10,132 bases of DNA, from contig JAPUKT010000245.1 in NCBI GenBank assembly GCA_027295555.1, positions 1 through 10,132 on the forward strand. Direction: 5' to 3'. The position numbers and the translations under genes were made by a program. The notes below the pieces were generated by a model. It was given only the letters and a program-made list of their open reading frames with translations. It did no database searches and had not been told where the DNA came from. Every line of letters begins with the position of its first letter. Within the stretch, counting starts at the first letter, position 1. Below are positions 1 to 8,085 of this stretch, piece after piece. The stretch is from Deltaproteobacteria bacterium. GTDB taxonomy: Bacteria > Myxococcota_A > Polyangia > Polyangiales > Houyiibacteriaceae.

Positions 1-2225
1 GCAAACTTATTGATCTCCCGCTCCCAGTTCGGCACGACCGAAGTCGGCGCCACCACAAGGTTGAGCTTGCGCTTGTACTTGCCCTTCGCCCAGGTCAGCA
101 GCGCGATCGCCTGAACCGTCTTTCCGAGACCCATGTCGTCGGCGAGGATCCCGCCGCTGTTGATCTCGTGCAGGAAGACGAGCCAGTTGAATCCCTCTTT
201 CTGGTAGGGACGAAGGGTTGCCCTGAGGCTTCGCGGCTTCGGGACGGTCGGAATCTTGTCGATGTCTCCGATCTTCGAGAACAGGGTCTTGGCAGAAGAC
301 GACACCCTGGCGTTGGCGACCAGCTTGAGCAGGTCCTGAACGCGCCCCGCCTGCGAGAGCGGGAGCTTGTCGCGAACACCGGCCGTTGCGTAGATCTCCG
401 CCATCCGCGTGAGCACGTCCCCCACCTTGTCGGGGTCGACGGGGGCAAAGGTCCCGTCCTCGAGACGCACCAACCGACGGCCGTGCTCGAGGCACGCACG
501 AAGCTCTTCTTCCCGCACGACGGCCCCACCCGACTCGAAGGCCATGTCGAGGTTCAGCCAATCGACGCCGCTCGAGACTCGTATCTGCGGAGTCACCGAT
601 TCGTCGCGAATGGTCACATCGACCAAGTCGTCCGGGACGAAGCGGTCCCAGTCCTCGGGAAGCTCGCCGATCCCAACCGTCCAGAAGTTGATCGCGCCGT
701 CACCCTGGACAACCAGCTCCTCGCCCGATTCGGAAACTGCGAACCCCAGACTCATCAACGCTTGAATGCCGGCCATCTCCGCGCCAACATCGCGTCGGAC
801 CACACGCGGCCGAGCATCGTCGTTCTTTGGCGGCAGGAAGGCGAGCGGGGATGGGAACTCGTCGGGGGGCACCTCGAACTCCTGGTCTTCGTAGCGAACC
901 AGGAGCCGAACCTGCGCATCGATGATGTCGCCGTTGGCCTTCAACTCGAAGTGCGGCTTGGCGTCGACCAAATCCGCCACGGAGCTCAGGTCCGGAAGCT
1001 CGGCGCCAAGAGACGCCGCGATCCGGGGAATGTACTCGCCCAAGAGAACCGGAAGATCCTCGTTGGACTGCACCATGGCGGGCGAGCGGTACAGGCGCTG
1101 AAGCCACGCTGGTGTGACCAATTCGCTCAGCGGACGTGCGACCCCTTCGGTCGTGTCGATCTGCCAGCCGGGGGTCCCTTCGAACCACGCCCCACTCGAA
1201 AGTGCAAAGCGGCGCCCGTTGCTCTCGAGGCCAAACACCACCCTCACACGAAGGCTATTGCCATCGGCGGGGTCGAGCTCGATCCTCGGTTTCAACGCCT
1301 CGTTCGCGAATCGGAGCTCCATCGATGCGGGCTCGAGCAGCACACGGCGATCGCTGAGCATCTCCAACACCTCGGCAGCATCCTCGCCGCGAAGCTCGGC
1401 GGTGGTGGCTTGGCCTCGGTTCGCGTTCCGTGCCAACGCGCGAAACAGTGGCCGCTCGTCGATCGACACCATGTTGAATGCGCTGAGGGCCTCGTTGATC
1501 GGCACGGCGCTTCGCGAGCCCGCCAACACGGGCGTTACCGTGATCGAGGCGGGTCGAACCGTCATTCGGTACTCGAAGTCGATGGGCCGCGCCAAGGCTT
1601 CGGACGGAAGCCACGCATCCATCGGTCCTCGCGACTCGCCTCGCCCGGCTTGAAGCTCGCGGGGGGAAAGCACCTCGAGGGTGCCAGGGTCTGCCCCGCC
1701 TGGACGCCGTCGACGACGAGAGCGCCGGCGCTTGCCGCCCACCGATACCGTACCCGGGACGTGGAACGGTTCGCTCTTCTTCTTTTTCTTCTTGGGCTGC
1801 GGCTGCGGCTGCTTGGCGCGCGGCGGCCGGACCTCGTCGCGTAAGGCGACCATCACGGCAGCGACGTGCTTGCAGTGGCCAGTCGGCCCGCGCCAACCAG
1901 GGCACGTGCAGCTCGACTCCCACGTATCGGCTTCTTCGTCGTAGGTCACCGAGGTACGGTAGGGCTCATCGGCGGTGCGAACCGAGATCTCGCCGCTCGC
2001 GGAGGTGTCCTTCTCTTCGAGATTGTCGACAGCCTTGCGCCGCGCGTAGAGACGCCCACGCAAAAATGCGTTGCCCCCCGTGACGCGTTGGATTGCCCGG
2101 TCGCTCATCGACGCGAGTTTCTTCGCGACGACGGTCGTCGGCTCTCGCCACGTGGGTGCTTGCTCTTCCGCCGATTCGGGTTGCACGGCGTCAGCTTCCG
2201 TTTCTTGGAGCGCAGATTCGGCCAT
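1..2225 (-). CDS. SWIM zinc-finger SNF2-family helicase/ATPase, 3' end cut by window edge
   Basis: I read 741 codons from ATG at 2225 to the left edge in one unbroken frame; the rest of the SNF2 ATPase and the helicase C-terminal domain lie outside. Residues 106-120 form a SWIM zinc finger (Cys106, Cys108, Cys118, His120). A very basic low-complexity linker follows (six lysines at 145-150, arginine-rich at 165-174). Residues about 185-640 are an accessory region without motifs I can name. The SNF2 domain starts with a Q-motif-like LRPYQKEGFNWL, then the Walker A box DDMGLGKT (696-703, Lys702) and motif Ia VVAPTSVVPNW. The family uses ATP to translocate on duplex DNA and remodel bound proteins; SWIM fingers bind DNA or protein. 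The substrate here is unknown. No clear Shine-Dalgarno precedes the ATG, but no better upstream start exists. It lies 193 bases downstream of the HelD-like gene on the same strand. Confidence 0.93.
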   Translation of the reverse strand, partial: MAESALQETEADAVQPESAEEQAPTWREPTTVVAKKLASMSDRAIQRVTGGNAFLRGRLYARRKAVDNLEEKDTSASGEISVRTADEPYRTSVTYDEEADTWESSCTCPGWRGPTGHCKHVAAVMVALRDEVRPPRAKQPQPQPKKKKKKSEPFHVPGTVSVGGKRRRSRRRRRPGGADPGTLEVLSPRELQAGRGESRGPMDAWLPSEALARPIDFEYRMTVRPASITVTPVLAGSRSAVPINEALSAFNMVSIDERPLFRALARNANRGQATTAELRGEDAAEVLEMLSDRRVLLEPASMELRFANEALKPRIELDPADGNSLRVRVVFGLESNGRRFALSSGAWFEGTPGWQIDTTEGVARPLSELVTPAWLQRLYRSPAMVQSNEDLPVLLGEYIPRIAASLGAELPDLSSVADLVDAKPHFELKANGDIIDAQVRLLVRYEDQEFEVPPDEFPSPLAFLPPKNDDARPRVVRRDVGAEMAGIQALMSLGFAVSESGEELVVQGDGAINFWTVGIGELPEDWDRFVPDDLVDVTIRDESVTPQIRVSSGVDWLNLDMAFESGGAVVREEELRACLEHGRRLVRLEDGTFAPVDPDKVGDVLTRMAEIYATAGVRDKLPLSQAGRVQDLLKLVANARVSSSAKTLFSKIGDIDKIPTVPKPRSLRATLRPYQKEGFNWLVFLHEINSGGILADDMGLGKTVQAIALLTWAKGKYKRKLNLVVAPTSVVPNWEREINKF

Positions 2226-2418
2226 CAGTGAAATGGTGTTTGGGTGGCGGCTCGTGGGACCTACACGGGACTACGCGCGTTAGGTCTTTCCCCGTCGCGA
2301 CGCCGTTGCTCATTCTACCCTGGGACCCCAGGTGTAGGCCGCAACAGCCCGCTACATTGATGATCTTACACACCAGGCCGCAGACTGCAACTCTCCCGAT
2401 GGGGACGCGAACGGGGCC
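2226..2418. promoter_or_regulatory. Spacer between helD-like and SNF2 genes with a possible SNF2 promoter
   Basis: These 193 bases have no coding signal. On the minus strand TAGAAT (2312-2317) matches a -10 box at 5 of 6 positions, but no good -35 lies 16-18 bases upstream; a weaker alternative is TTGCAG (2385-2390) with TAAGAT (2363-2368), spacer 16. A small inverted repeat CCTGG/CCAGG (2320-2333) and a longer-range pair CCTACAC (2260-2266) with GTGTAGG (2332-2338) could be operator or RNA structure. No intrinsic terminator for the upstream gene is visible, so read-through into the SNF2 gene is possible. Confidence 0.25.
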
Positions 2419-4809
2419 CTAGCTCGAGGCTTTGACCAGCGATTCGGGGAGCAGCAGGGAGGGGGCGCCGGTCGAGAAGACCCAGAGCTGATGGGCCGCA
2501 CGGGTGGCCGCGATATGCAGCAAATGCCGGGTTTCGTCGTCGACGGGGAAAGTCGCGGTGTTGCATTCGACGATGACGACGTAGTCGAACTCCAGGCCTT
2601 TGACCTGACGCACATCCGTCACGTCGACGCCGGGGCGGAACGGAAAATCCTGCTCCGCAATCCGGCGCAGGTTCGGGACCTCGCCATGGCGGAGGCCCTT
2701 GTAGTAGAGGTCGGCCTGCTCAGGGTAGCGGGCGATGAGCGCGACCGATGACAACGGCTCCGAGCTGACGAGGTTTCGAAGCGCCTCGGACAGGAAGCCC
2801 ACCACCTCGCCGCTTCCGCCGAAGAGAAAGAGCTCGACGGGGGCACCGTATCGGGTCGCCTCGCCAGACACTTCGTTTCGAAGTGGGCCGAGCACGTCGG
2901 TGGCGAACTCCAAGATCTCGTGCGTCGAGCGATAGCTCAACTTCAGTGGCTCGATTTCGATGTGGTCGAGCTTCAGCTGCTCGAGGACGTGCCGCCAATC
3001 GGAGAAACCGTTGTCGAGGTGGAGCTTCTGCGCAATGTCGCCAGCGAGCGTCACGCTTTGCTGTTCGGTCGAGGTATCGAGCACGACCGCGAGCTCCACG
3101 GGACTCATGTCCTGCGCTTCGTCGACGAAGATATGCTCGTAGGTCAGAGGTGCGCGGCGAGCGAAGAGAGGCCCGCGCAAGGTCTGGTAGAGGCGAAGAA
3201 GGAGCGCGTCGTCTTCGCGATCGAGCACGGGAGGCTCTTCTTCTTGCACGCCGTCGACGCCGACGCTCCGTTCACCGCGGTCGTCGTCGTTTCCCTCGAG
3301 CGCTTCCTCGTAGGCCAACAGCACGCGCGTCGAGTTTCGGCTGCACCAGGAATGCACCCATTCGATCTCGCGCTCGGTGAGCGCCTCGGGGCCCCACTTC
3401 GAAAAGGTGTCGACCAGCCGCTGCTGATCGGTCAGGAGGTCCGCCCACGCCGTCACGATGTCTTGCGTGCGCGCGGACCAGCGCTGGCAAATGCGTCCTA
3501 TCGCATGTCGCATCCCAAGCGGCACCTCATACGCACCGTCCTCGTGGCTTTGCAGCCACTGTGACAGGAGGTCGAGGCGCACGCCTAGGGGTTCCCGGGT
3601 CGTTCCACGCCATACCCGCGCCACTCGCGCACCGCCCTCGCCTCGCTTGGCCTCGTCGAGGATTTCGGTTTCGGCGCGCGCGGTGAGCTCGGCGACGTAT
3701 TGATCGATCGCCCGGAGCATAGCCGGGTGCTTCTTGAGCCGCACGACATGAGTCGGGGTGTCTTCGACATATTTGGTGGTTATCTTCGGCAGATGACGGC
3801 GGCGTTGCTGCTCGGCCCAACGCTGGAACGTCTGGACCGGGACATCTTCGACGCCGAGCGCCGGCAGAACCTGGGAGATGTACCGAACCAACGCGTCGTT
3901 GAAGACGATGACGAGCATCTGGTCGGCCCGAAAACGAGTGGTGTCTTGGAAAGCGAGGTACGCCAGTCGGTGTAGGCCGATCGTGGTCTTGCCGCTGCCT
4001 GCACCGCCTTGGATGACGACCAGCCCGGAGGTCGGCTGACTGATCAGCTCGAACTGCCTCGGGTCGATGAGCGCGGTGATCTCGGAAAGGTGCTTGTCTT
4101 CACGAAGGTCATCATCACCAATACCGAGCTCGCCCGGACGGTGGTGCGACTCGGGACGCATCGCTGCGCCTTGCCCGCCCGATAGTCGTGTCACCTGATC
4201 CGCCACGCGGCGCCACATGCCTTCGCGCGAACACCGGAACGTTCCTTGCGGCGAACCGATGCGGCGGAGCTTGCCCAACGTGATCGAAAGGTTTCGTCGG
4301 AGGATGACCTCACCCTCGATCTCACGGTCGCCGAAGATCTCGTCGTAGTCGTCGCCCTCCTCGTGGCGGTAGTACACACGACTCACCGGCGCATCACGCC
4401 AATCGACGATGCGAACGCCGGTCTTGGAGTCCAAGAAGGTGCTTCGGCCGATCAGGATTTCTCGCTTGCGATGCTCCTCCTCGAGCACCATCCGGCCAAA
4501 GTACGGAGACCGCGGGTCGACCGTGCCTTCGACGACCTGGGCTCGGCGCTGCGCCACCTGCTGGAGGCGCTCCATTTCTTCGACGAGCGGCGGGATATCC
4601 TCGAGCCGCGCCTCCCGGATCTGGTCTCGGAGCGAGATCAGCTCCGCGTCGTAGTCGATGAGCTGGCCGCGGTGCGCCGGGCGGGGGGCGTCAAGGGTTC
4701 GTTGTACGCGGGCCAGGACTTTCTCCTCCTGAGCCACGATTCCATCCATCTCCGCATCCGGGGGCGGCGCTTCCGCTTCAGGGCGCCGATTGAGCTCGAC
4801 CTGCTTCAT
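2419..4809 (-). CDS. helD: HelD-like superfamily 1 helicase/ATPase (RNA polymerase recycling type)
   Basis: The gene encodes 796 residues from ATG at 4809; HelD proteins are usually about 740-780. Residues about 28-90 are charged and helix-forming, matching the N-terminal coiled coil that HelD inserts into the RNA polymerase secondary channel. Next comes the HelD signature: SPYFGR, ILIGR and IVDWRDAPVSR (about 101-145). The split UvrD-like core follows: Walker A GGAGSGKTT (268-276, Lys274), Walker B FVDEAQD (561-567), motif III LAGD (588-591), SYRST (625-629), QVKGLEFD (735-742) and ATRA (768-771). About 280 residues between Walker A and B include the family's variable insertion. HelD removes stalled or inactive RNA polymerase from nucleic acid using ATP. 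A TTG at 4887 would add 26 Arg/Cys-rich residues unlike the family, so I prefer the ATG, which has only a weak GGA before it. HelD was described mainly in Gram-positive bacteria, so the exact role here is inferred. Confidence 0.9.
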   Translation of the reverse strand: MKQVELNRRPEAEAPPPDAEMDGIVAQEEKVLARVQRTLDAPRPAHRGQLIDYDAELISLRDQIREARLEDIPPLVEEMERLQQVAQRRAQVVEGTVDPRSPYFGRMVLEEEHRKREILIGRSTFLDSKTGVRIVDWRDAPVSRVYYRHEEGDDYDEIFGDREIEGEVILRRNLSITLGKLRRIGSPQGTFRCSREGMWRRVADQVTRLSGGQGAAMRPESHHRPGELGIGDDDLREDKHLSEITALIDPRQFELISQPTSGLVVIQGGAGSGKTTIGLHRLAYLAFQDTTRFRADQMLVIVFNDALVRYISQVLPALGVEDVPVQTFQRWAEQQRRRHLPKITTKYVEDTPTHVVRLKKHPAMLRAIDQYVAELTARAETEILDEAKRGEGGARVARVWRGTTREPLGVRLDLLSQWLQSHEDGAYEVPLGMRHAIGRICQRWSARTQDIVTAWADLLTDQQRLVDTFSKWGPEALTEREIEWVHSWCSRNSTRVLLAYEEALEGNDDDRGERSVGVDGVQEEEPPVLDREDDALLLRLYQTLRGPLFARRAPLTYEHIFVDEAQDMSPVELAVVLDTSTEQQSVTLAGDIAQKLHLDNGFSDWRHVLEQLKLDHIEIEPLKLSYRSTHEILEFATDVLGPLRNEVSGEATRYGAPVELFLFGGSGEVVGFLSEALRNLVSSEPLSSVALIARYPEQADLYYKGLRHGEVPNLRRIAEQDFPFRPGVDVTDVRQVKGLEFDYVVIVECNTATFPVDDETRHLLHIAATRAAHQLWVFSTGAPSLLLPESLVKASS

Positions 4810-4924
4810 TTTCCGTGTATCAAGAACGCAGCAACGTCCAAATTGGCGAATTCGGGGACGAGTAGCACGATTCGAACGGGCATCCAAGCCTCATCCAAAA
4901 GCTGTGTGCTTTGGCGCAGATGCG
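4810..4924. promoter_or_regulatory. Spacer between argA and helD-like gene with a small hairpin
   Basis: Between the argA stop and the preferred helD start there are 115 bases. An inverted repeat at 4895-4914 (plus strand CCAAAAGC, loop TGTGT, GCTTTGG, one bulged base) lies just after argA on the minus strand. It has no following T-run, so it is not a convincing intrinsic terminator and helD could be cotranscribed with argE-argA. I see no clear -35/-10 pair for helD. Confidence 0.25.
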
Positions 4925-6244
4925 TTAGTCGAACGCCTTGAGGAGAATCTTCGAACGGCGTCCCGAGTCGTATGCCGATCGGCGCGCCTCCGGAATGTCC
5001 TCGATGCTGCAGTTTTCGAAGCCACGCTCGCGAAACCAATGGGAAGTCTGGGTGGTGAGCACGAAGAGCCGTCGGAGGCCCTGCCCCTCGCACTGGCGCT
5101 CCAGGTAGTGCAGAAGCTGGTCGCCGCGGCCGGTGGTGCGGTAGTCCGGATGCACCACCAGGCAGGCCAGCTCGGCGATCGCGTCGTCCGGATAAGGGTA
5201 AAGCGCCGAGCAGGCGACGACCATCCCGTCGCGCTCGATCACCGTGAACCGATCGATATCGTTCTCGAGCATCTCGTGAGACCTGCGGACGAGGATTCCT
5301 TGCTGTTCGAGGGGCTCGATGAGGGCCAGGATCCCACCCACATCACGGCGGTCGGCGGGGCGGACGCCTTCGAACGCCTCGGACGTCACCATCGTGCCGA
5401 CGCCATCTCGCGTGAAAAGCTCGCGCAAGAGGGCCCCGTCGCTTTTGCGTGCGACCAGATGAGCGCGCGGCACTCCAGCTCGGCAAGCCTCGATCGCAGC
5501 GGCCAAATGCCGTTCGACGTCGTGTCCGAGCGCTCGTCCCGACGTCAGGATCTCCTCGGCTTCCTGGGGAGTCAGCTGCGAGTGCGGATGGCCCTTTTCG
5601 TCCGGGATCCCGTCGCCTTCCAAGAGACCGATCAGCTTGTCCGCGCCGAGCGCTGTCGCGGCGGCGGCCGCCACGTCGTGACTACTGATATTGAACGCCT
5701 CGCCGGTCGACGAATACCCAATGGGCGTCAACACGACGATTGCACCGTCATCGAGCCGTTGACGAATCGCTTCGGCATCGACGCGCCTCGGCTTGCCGGT
5801 GTGTTGGTAGTCGGTACCATCGAGAACGCCGATTGGCTGCGCCATCACGAAGTTGCCCGTCGCCACCCGGAGCCGGGCCCCGGCCATCGGAGAGTTCGGA
5901 AGGCTCATCGAGAGAAGCGCCTCGAGCTCGACCCGTGTGGCGCCCACCGCTTCTTTCACGCTTTCAAGTGCGACGTCGTCGGTGATGCGAAGACCGTTGG
6001 CGTACTTCGGAGAACGCCCGCGGCGATGAAGCGAGGCGTCGATTTGCGGTCGCGCGCCGGCCACCAACACGATCCGCACCCCGAGCGAATGCAACAACGC
6101 CACGTCGTAGAGCAGCGTCCGCAGATCTTTCGAGGCGACCGCTTCGCCGCCGAAAATGATCACGAACGTACGCCCGCGATGCGCGTGAATGTAGGGCGCG
6201 CTCGCTCGGAAATGTTGGACGAATGGGTCGATCTTGGGGCTCAT
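4925..6244 (-). CDS. argA: N-acetylglutamate synthase (amino-acid N-acetyltransferase)
   Basis: ArgA transfers acetyl from acetyl-CoA to the amino group of L-glutamate, the first step of arginine synthesis, in the cytoplasm. The protein has 439 residues, close to the 443 of E. coli ArgA, and is similar along its whole length. Residues about 25-290 are the amino-acid-kinase-like domain that usually binds arginine as feedback inhibitor (FVIIFGGEA at 27-35, LLHSLGVRIVLVAGARPQID at 50-69). Residues about 295-439 are the GNAT domain, with the acetyl-CoA loop near RTTGRGDQLL (369-378) and the family blocks PLEQQGILVRRS and LFVLTTQTSHWFRERGF. An open frame extends upstream to 6631 but is only argE's antiphase; similarity begins at the ATG at 6244. 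That ATG overlaps the argE stop by 4 bases (ATGA), suggesting translational coupling. The first-step enzyme is thus likely made together with ArgE. Confidence 0.96.
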   Translation of the reverse strand: MSPKIDPFVQHFRASAPYIHAHRGRTFVIIFGGEAVASKDLRTLLYDVALLHSLGVRIVLVAGARPQIDASLHRRGRSPKYANGLRITDDVALESVKEAVGATRVELEALLSMSLPNSPMAGARLRVATGNFVMAQPIGVLDGTDYQHTGKPRRVDAEAIRQRLDDGAIVVLTPIGYSSTGEAFNISSHDVAAAAATALGADKLIGLLEGDGIPDEKGHPHSQLTPQEAEEILTSGRALGHDVERHLAAAIEACRAGVPRAHLVARKSDGALLRELFTRDGVGTMVTSEAFEGVRPADRRDVGGILALIEPLEQQGILVRRSHEMLENDIDRFTVIERDGMVVACSALYPYPDDAIAELACLVVHPDYRTTGRGDQLLHYLERQCEGQGLRRLFVLTTQTSHWFRERGFENCSIEDIPEARRSAYDSGRRSKILLKAFD

Positions 6245-7389
6245 GTGGTGTCTGTGCAGTAGCGGCGGATCAGGTCTGCGTAGAGATCCGTCGCGCGTTC
6301 GATTTCCGCAATGGTGACATACTCGTCGGGTTGATGCGCGACGCGGATGTCCCCGGCCCCAAGCACCAGCGTCTCGAGGCCCAACTGGGCGAGATACGGC
6401 GCTTCGGTGCCGAAGAGCGCGGTCTTGGCTGAACATCCGCACAAGGTCTCTACGGTGCTGCGAAAATCGGCGTCGGCGGGGCCTGAAAACGCCGCGTAGT
6501 TGCCGGTGGGTCGAACGTCGAACGACCACGGACCGCCATCGAGCGCAGTCGTGACTTGGTCGCGGAGCTCGACGAGGACTTCGTCCGCCACCATCCCGGG
6601 CAAGAGGCGCATGTCGATATCGAGCGTGCACTCGTCACAGATTCGGTTCGGGCTATCCCCTCCCGCGACGCGACCGAAGTTGAGCGTGGGAGCCGCGACT
6701 TCGAAGTCGTCGTCGCGGTACCGGCCCTCGAGCCCGTCCCGCCACGCCTGCAACGCCACCAGCACGCGCTGAAGCCCCTCGATGGCGTTGACACCGAGGG
6801 CGGGATTGCTGGCATGACCTGCCTTCCCACCCACCGTAACGCGGACGTAGAACACACCCTTGTGCCTTCGGATCGGGGCCAGGTTCGTCGGCTCCCCGAT
6901 GATCGCGTAGCGCCCGAGGTTCTCGCCCTTTTCGGCGAGGGCGCGGGCGCCGGCCATGGTGCTCTCCTCATCGGCCGTTCCGAGCAGGGTGACCGGGCGA
7001 CGAAGCTGACCAGGCTCGAAACGTGCGCTCGCGTGAAGCGCCGCGGCAAAGAAGCCCTTCATGTCGGCGGTGCCCAAACCGTAGAGCTTGCCGTCGCGCT
7101 CCGTGAGCTCGAGCGGGTCATCGGTCCAACGTTCGGCGTTGTACGGCACGGTGTCGGTGTGCCCGGACAGCACGAACCCATCGACGCCCTCCCCGAGGGT
7201 GGCGATCAGATTCACCTTGCCTTCCACGCCGGGAACGGCCTCGATCCGCACCACGAAACCGAGCTCCGCAGCCCACTCGGCAATGAGCTCGACGACGTCA
7301 CGGTTCGACTGGTCGAAGCGTGCATCGGGCGAGCTGACGGAGGAAGTCGCGACCAGGCGGCGGAGCATCTCGGGCTGGGGGGGGAGCAT
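6241..7389 (-). CDS. argE: Acetylornithine deacetylase (M20 metallopeptidase family)
   Basis: ArgE hydrolyses N-acetylornithine to ornithine and acetate, the fifth step of the linear arginine pathway, in the cytoplasm. The protein has 382 residues (E. coli ArgE 383) and every catalytic element is in place: metal ligand His77 in SGHTDTVP with the assisting Asp79, bridging Asp109 in GTADMKGF, general base Glu141 and ligand Glu142 in ADEES, Glu166 in GEPT, and His352 in AHQPDEY. The dimerisation (lid) domain spans roughly residues 175-290. Presence of ArgE rather than reliance on ArgJ implies acetyl groups are lost rather than recycled, consistent with the dedicated argA next door. The ATG at 7389 has no Shine-Dalgarno; a promoter-like pair ends six bases upstream, so the mRNA may be leaderless. 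The gene is first of the argE-argA unit and divergent from clpP. Confidence 0.96.
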   Translation of the reverse strand: MLPPQPEMLRRLVATSSVSSPDARFDQSNRDVVELIAEWAAELGFVVRIEAVPGVEGKVNLIATLGEGVDGFVLSGHTDTVPYNAERWTDDPLELTERDGKLYGLGTADMKGFFAAALHASARFEPGQLRRPVTLLGTADEESTMAGARALAEKGENLGRYAIIGEPTNLAPIRRHKGVFYVRVTVGGKAGHASNPALGVNAIEGLQRVLVALQAWRDGLEGRYRDDDFEVAAPTLNFGRVAGGDSPNRICDECTLDIDMRLLPGMVADEVLVELRDQVTTALDGGPWSFDVRPTGNYAAFSGPADADFRSTVETLCGCSAKTALFGTEAPYLAQLGLETLVLGAGDIRVAHQPDEYVTIAEIERATDLYADLIRRYCTDTT

Positions 7390-7395
7390 TCAGGC

Positions 7396-7423
7396 AACAT
7401 AGCGCCGAAGCCGGCTCCGTAAA
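7396..7423 (-). promoter_or_regulatory. Candidate argE promoter, possibly giving a leaderless mRNA
   Basis: On the minus strand TTTACG (plus 7418-7423) and TATGTT (plus 7396-7401) are separated by 16 bases. The -10-like box ends six bases before the argE ATG, placing transcription start at or next to the ATG. Each hexamer matches the housekeeping consensus at only 4 of 6 positions, so this is tentative. No obvious paired ARG boxes for ArgR are seen. Confidence 0.35.
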
Positions 7424-7430
7424 ATCCGTA

Positions 7431-7458
7431 TTGCGAGTAAGGCGGGAGAGACTACGTT
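7431..7458 (+). promoter_or_regulatory. Candidate clpP promoter(s)
   Basis: TTGCGA (7431-7436) and TACGTT (7453-7458), spaced by 16 bases, end six bases before the clpP ATG, mirroring the layout on the argE side. An alternative -10 is TAAAAT (7420-7425, 5 of 6 matches) without a clear -35; that would leave a leader of about 33 bases with GGGAG at 7444-7448, which is rather far (16 bases) from the ATG. Confidence 0.3.
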
Positions 7459-7464
7459 GAGCGC

Positions 7465-8081
<617 letters not shown>

Positions 8082-8085
<4 letters not shown>

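Noticed and set aside
168..1844. Long plus-strand open frame of 558 codons
   Set aside because: It is antisense to the SNF2 gene, whose frame carries SWIM and Walker A motifs; long antiphase frames are common in GC-rich DNA and this one resembles no family.
4810..4887. TTG at 4887 as the start of the HelD-like protein
   Set aside because: The 26 added residues are rich in Arg and Cys and do not resemble HelD N-termini; the ATG at 4809 fits better.
4790..6262. Plus-strand open frame of 490 codons
   Set aside because: It lies opposite argA, which matches its family end to end; no recognisable motif on the plus strand.
6245..6631. Upstream extension of argA to 6631
   Set aside because: These codons are the antiphase of argE and read as low-complexity Arg/His; ArgA similarity starts at the ATG overlapping the argE stop.
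6556..7422. Plus-strand open frame opposite argE
   Set aside because: argE has all catalytic residues in the minus frame; this is an antiphase shadow.
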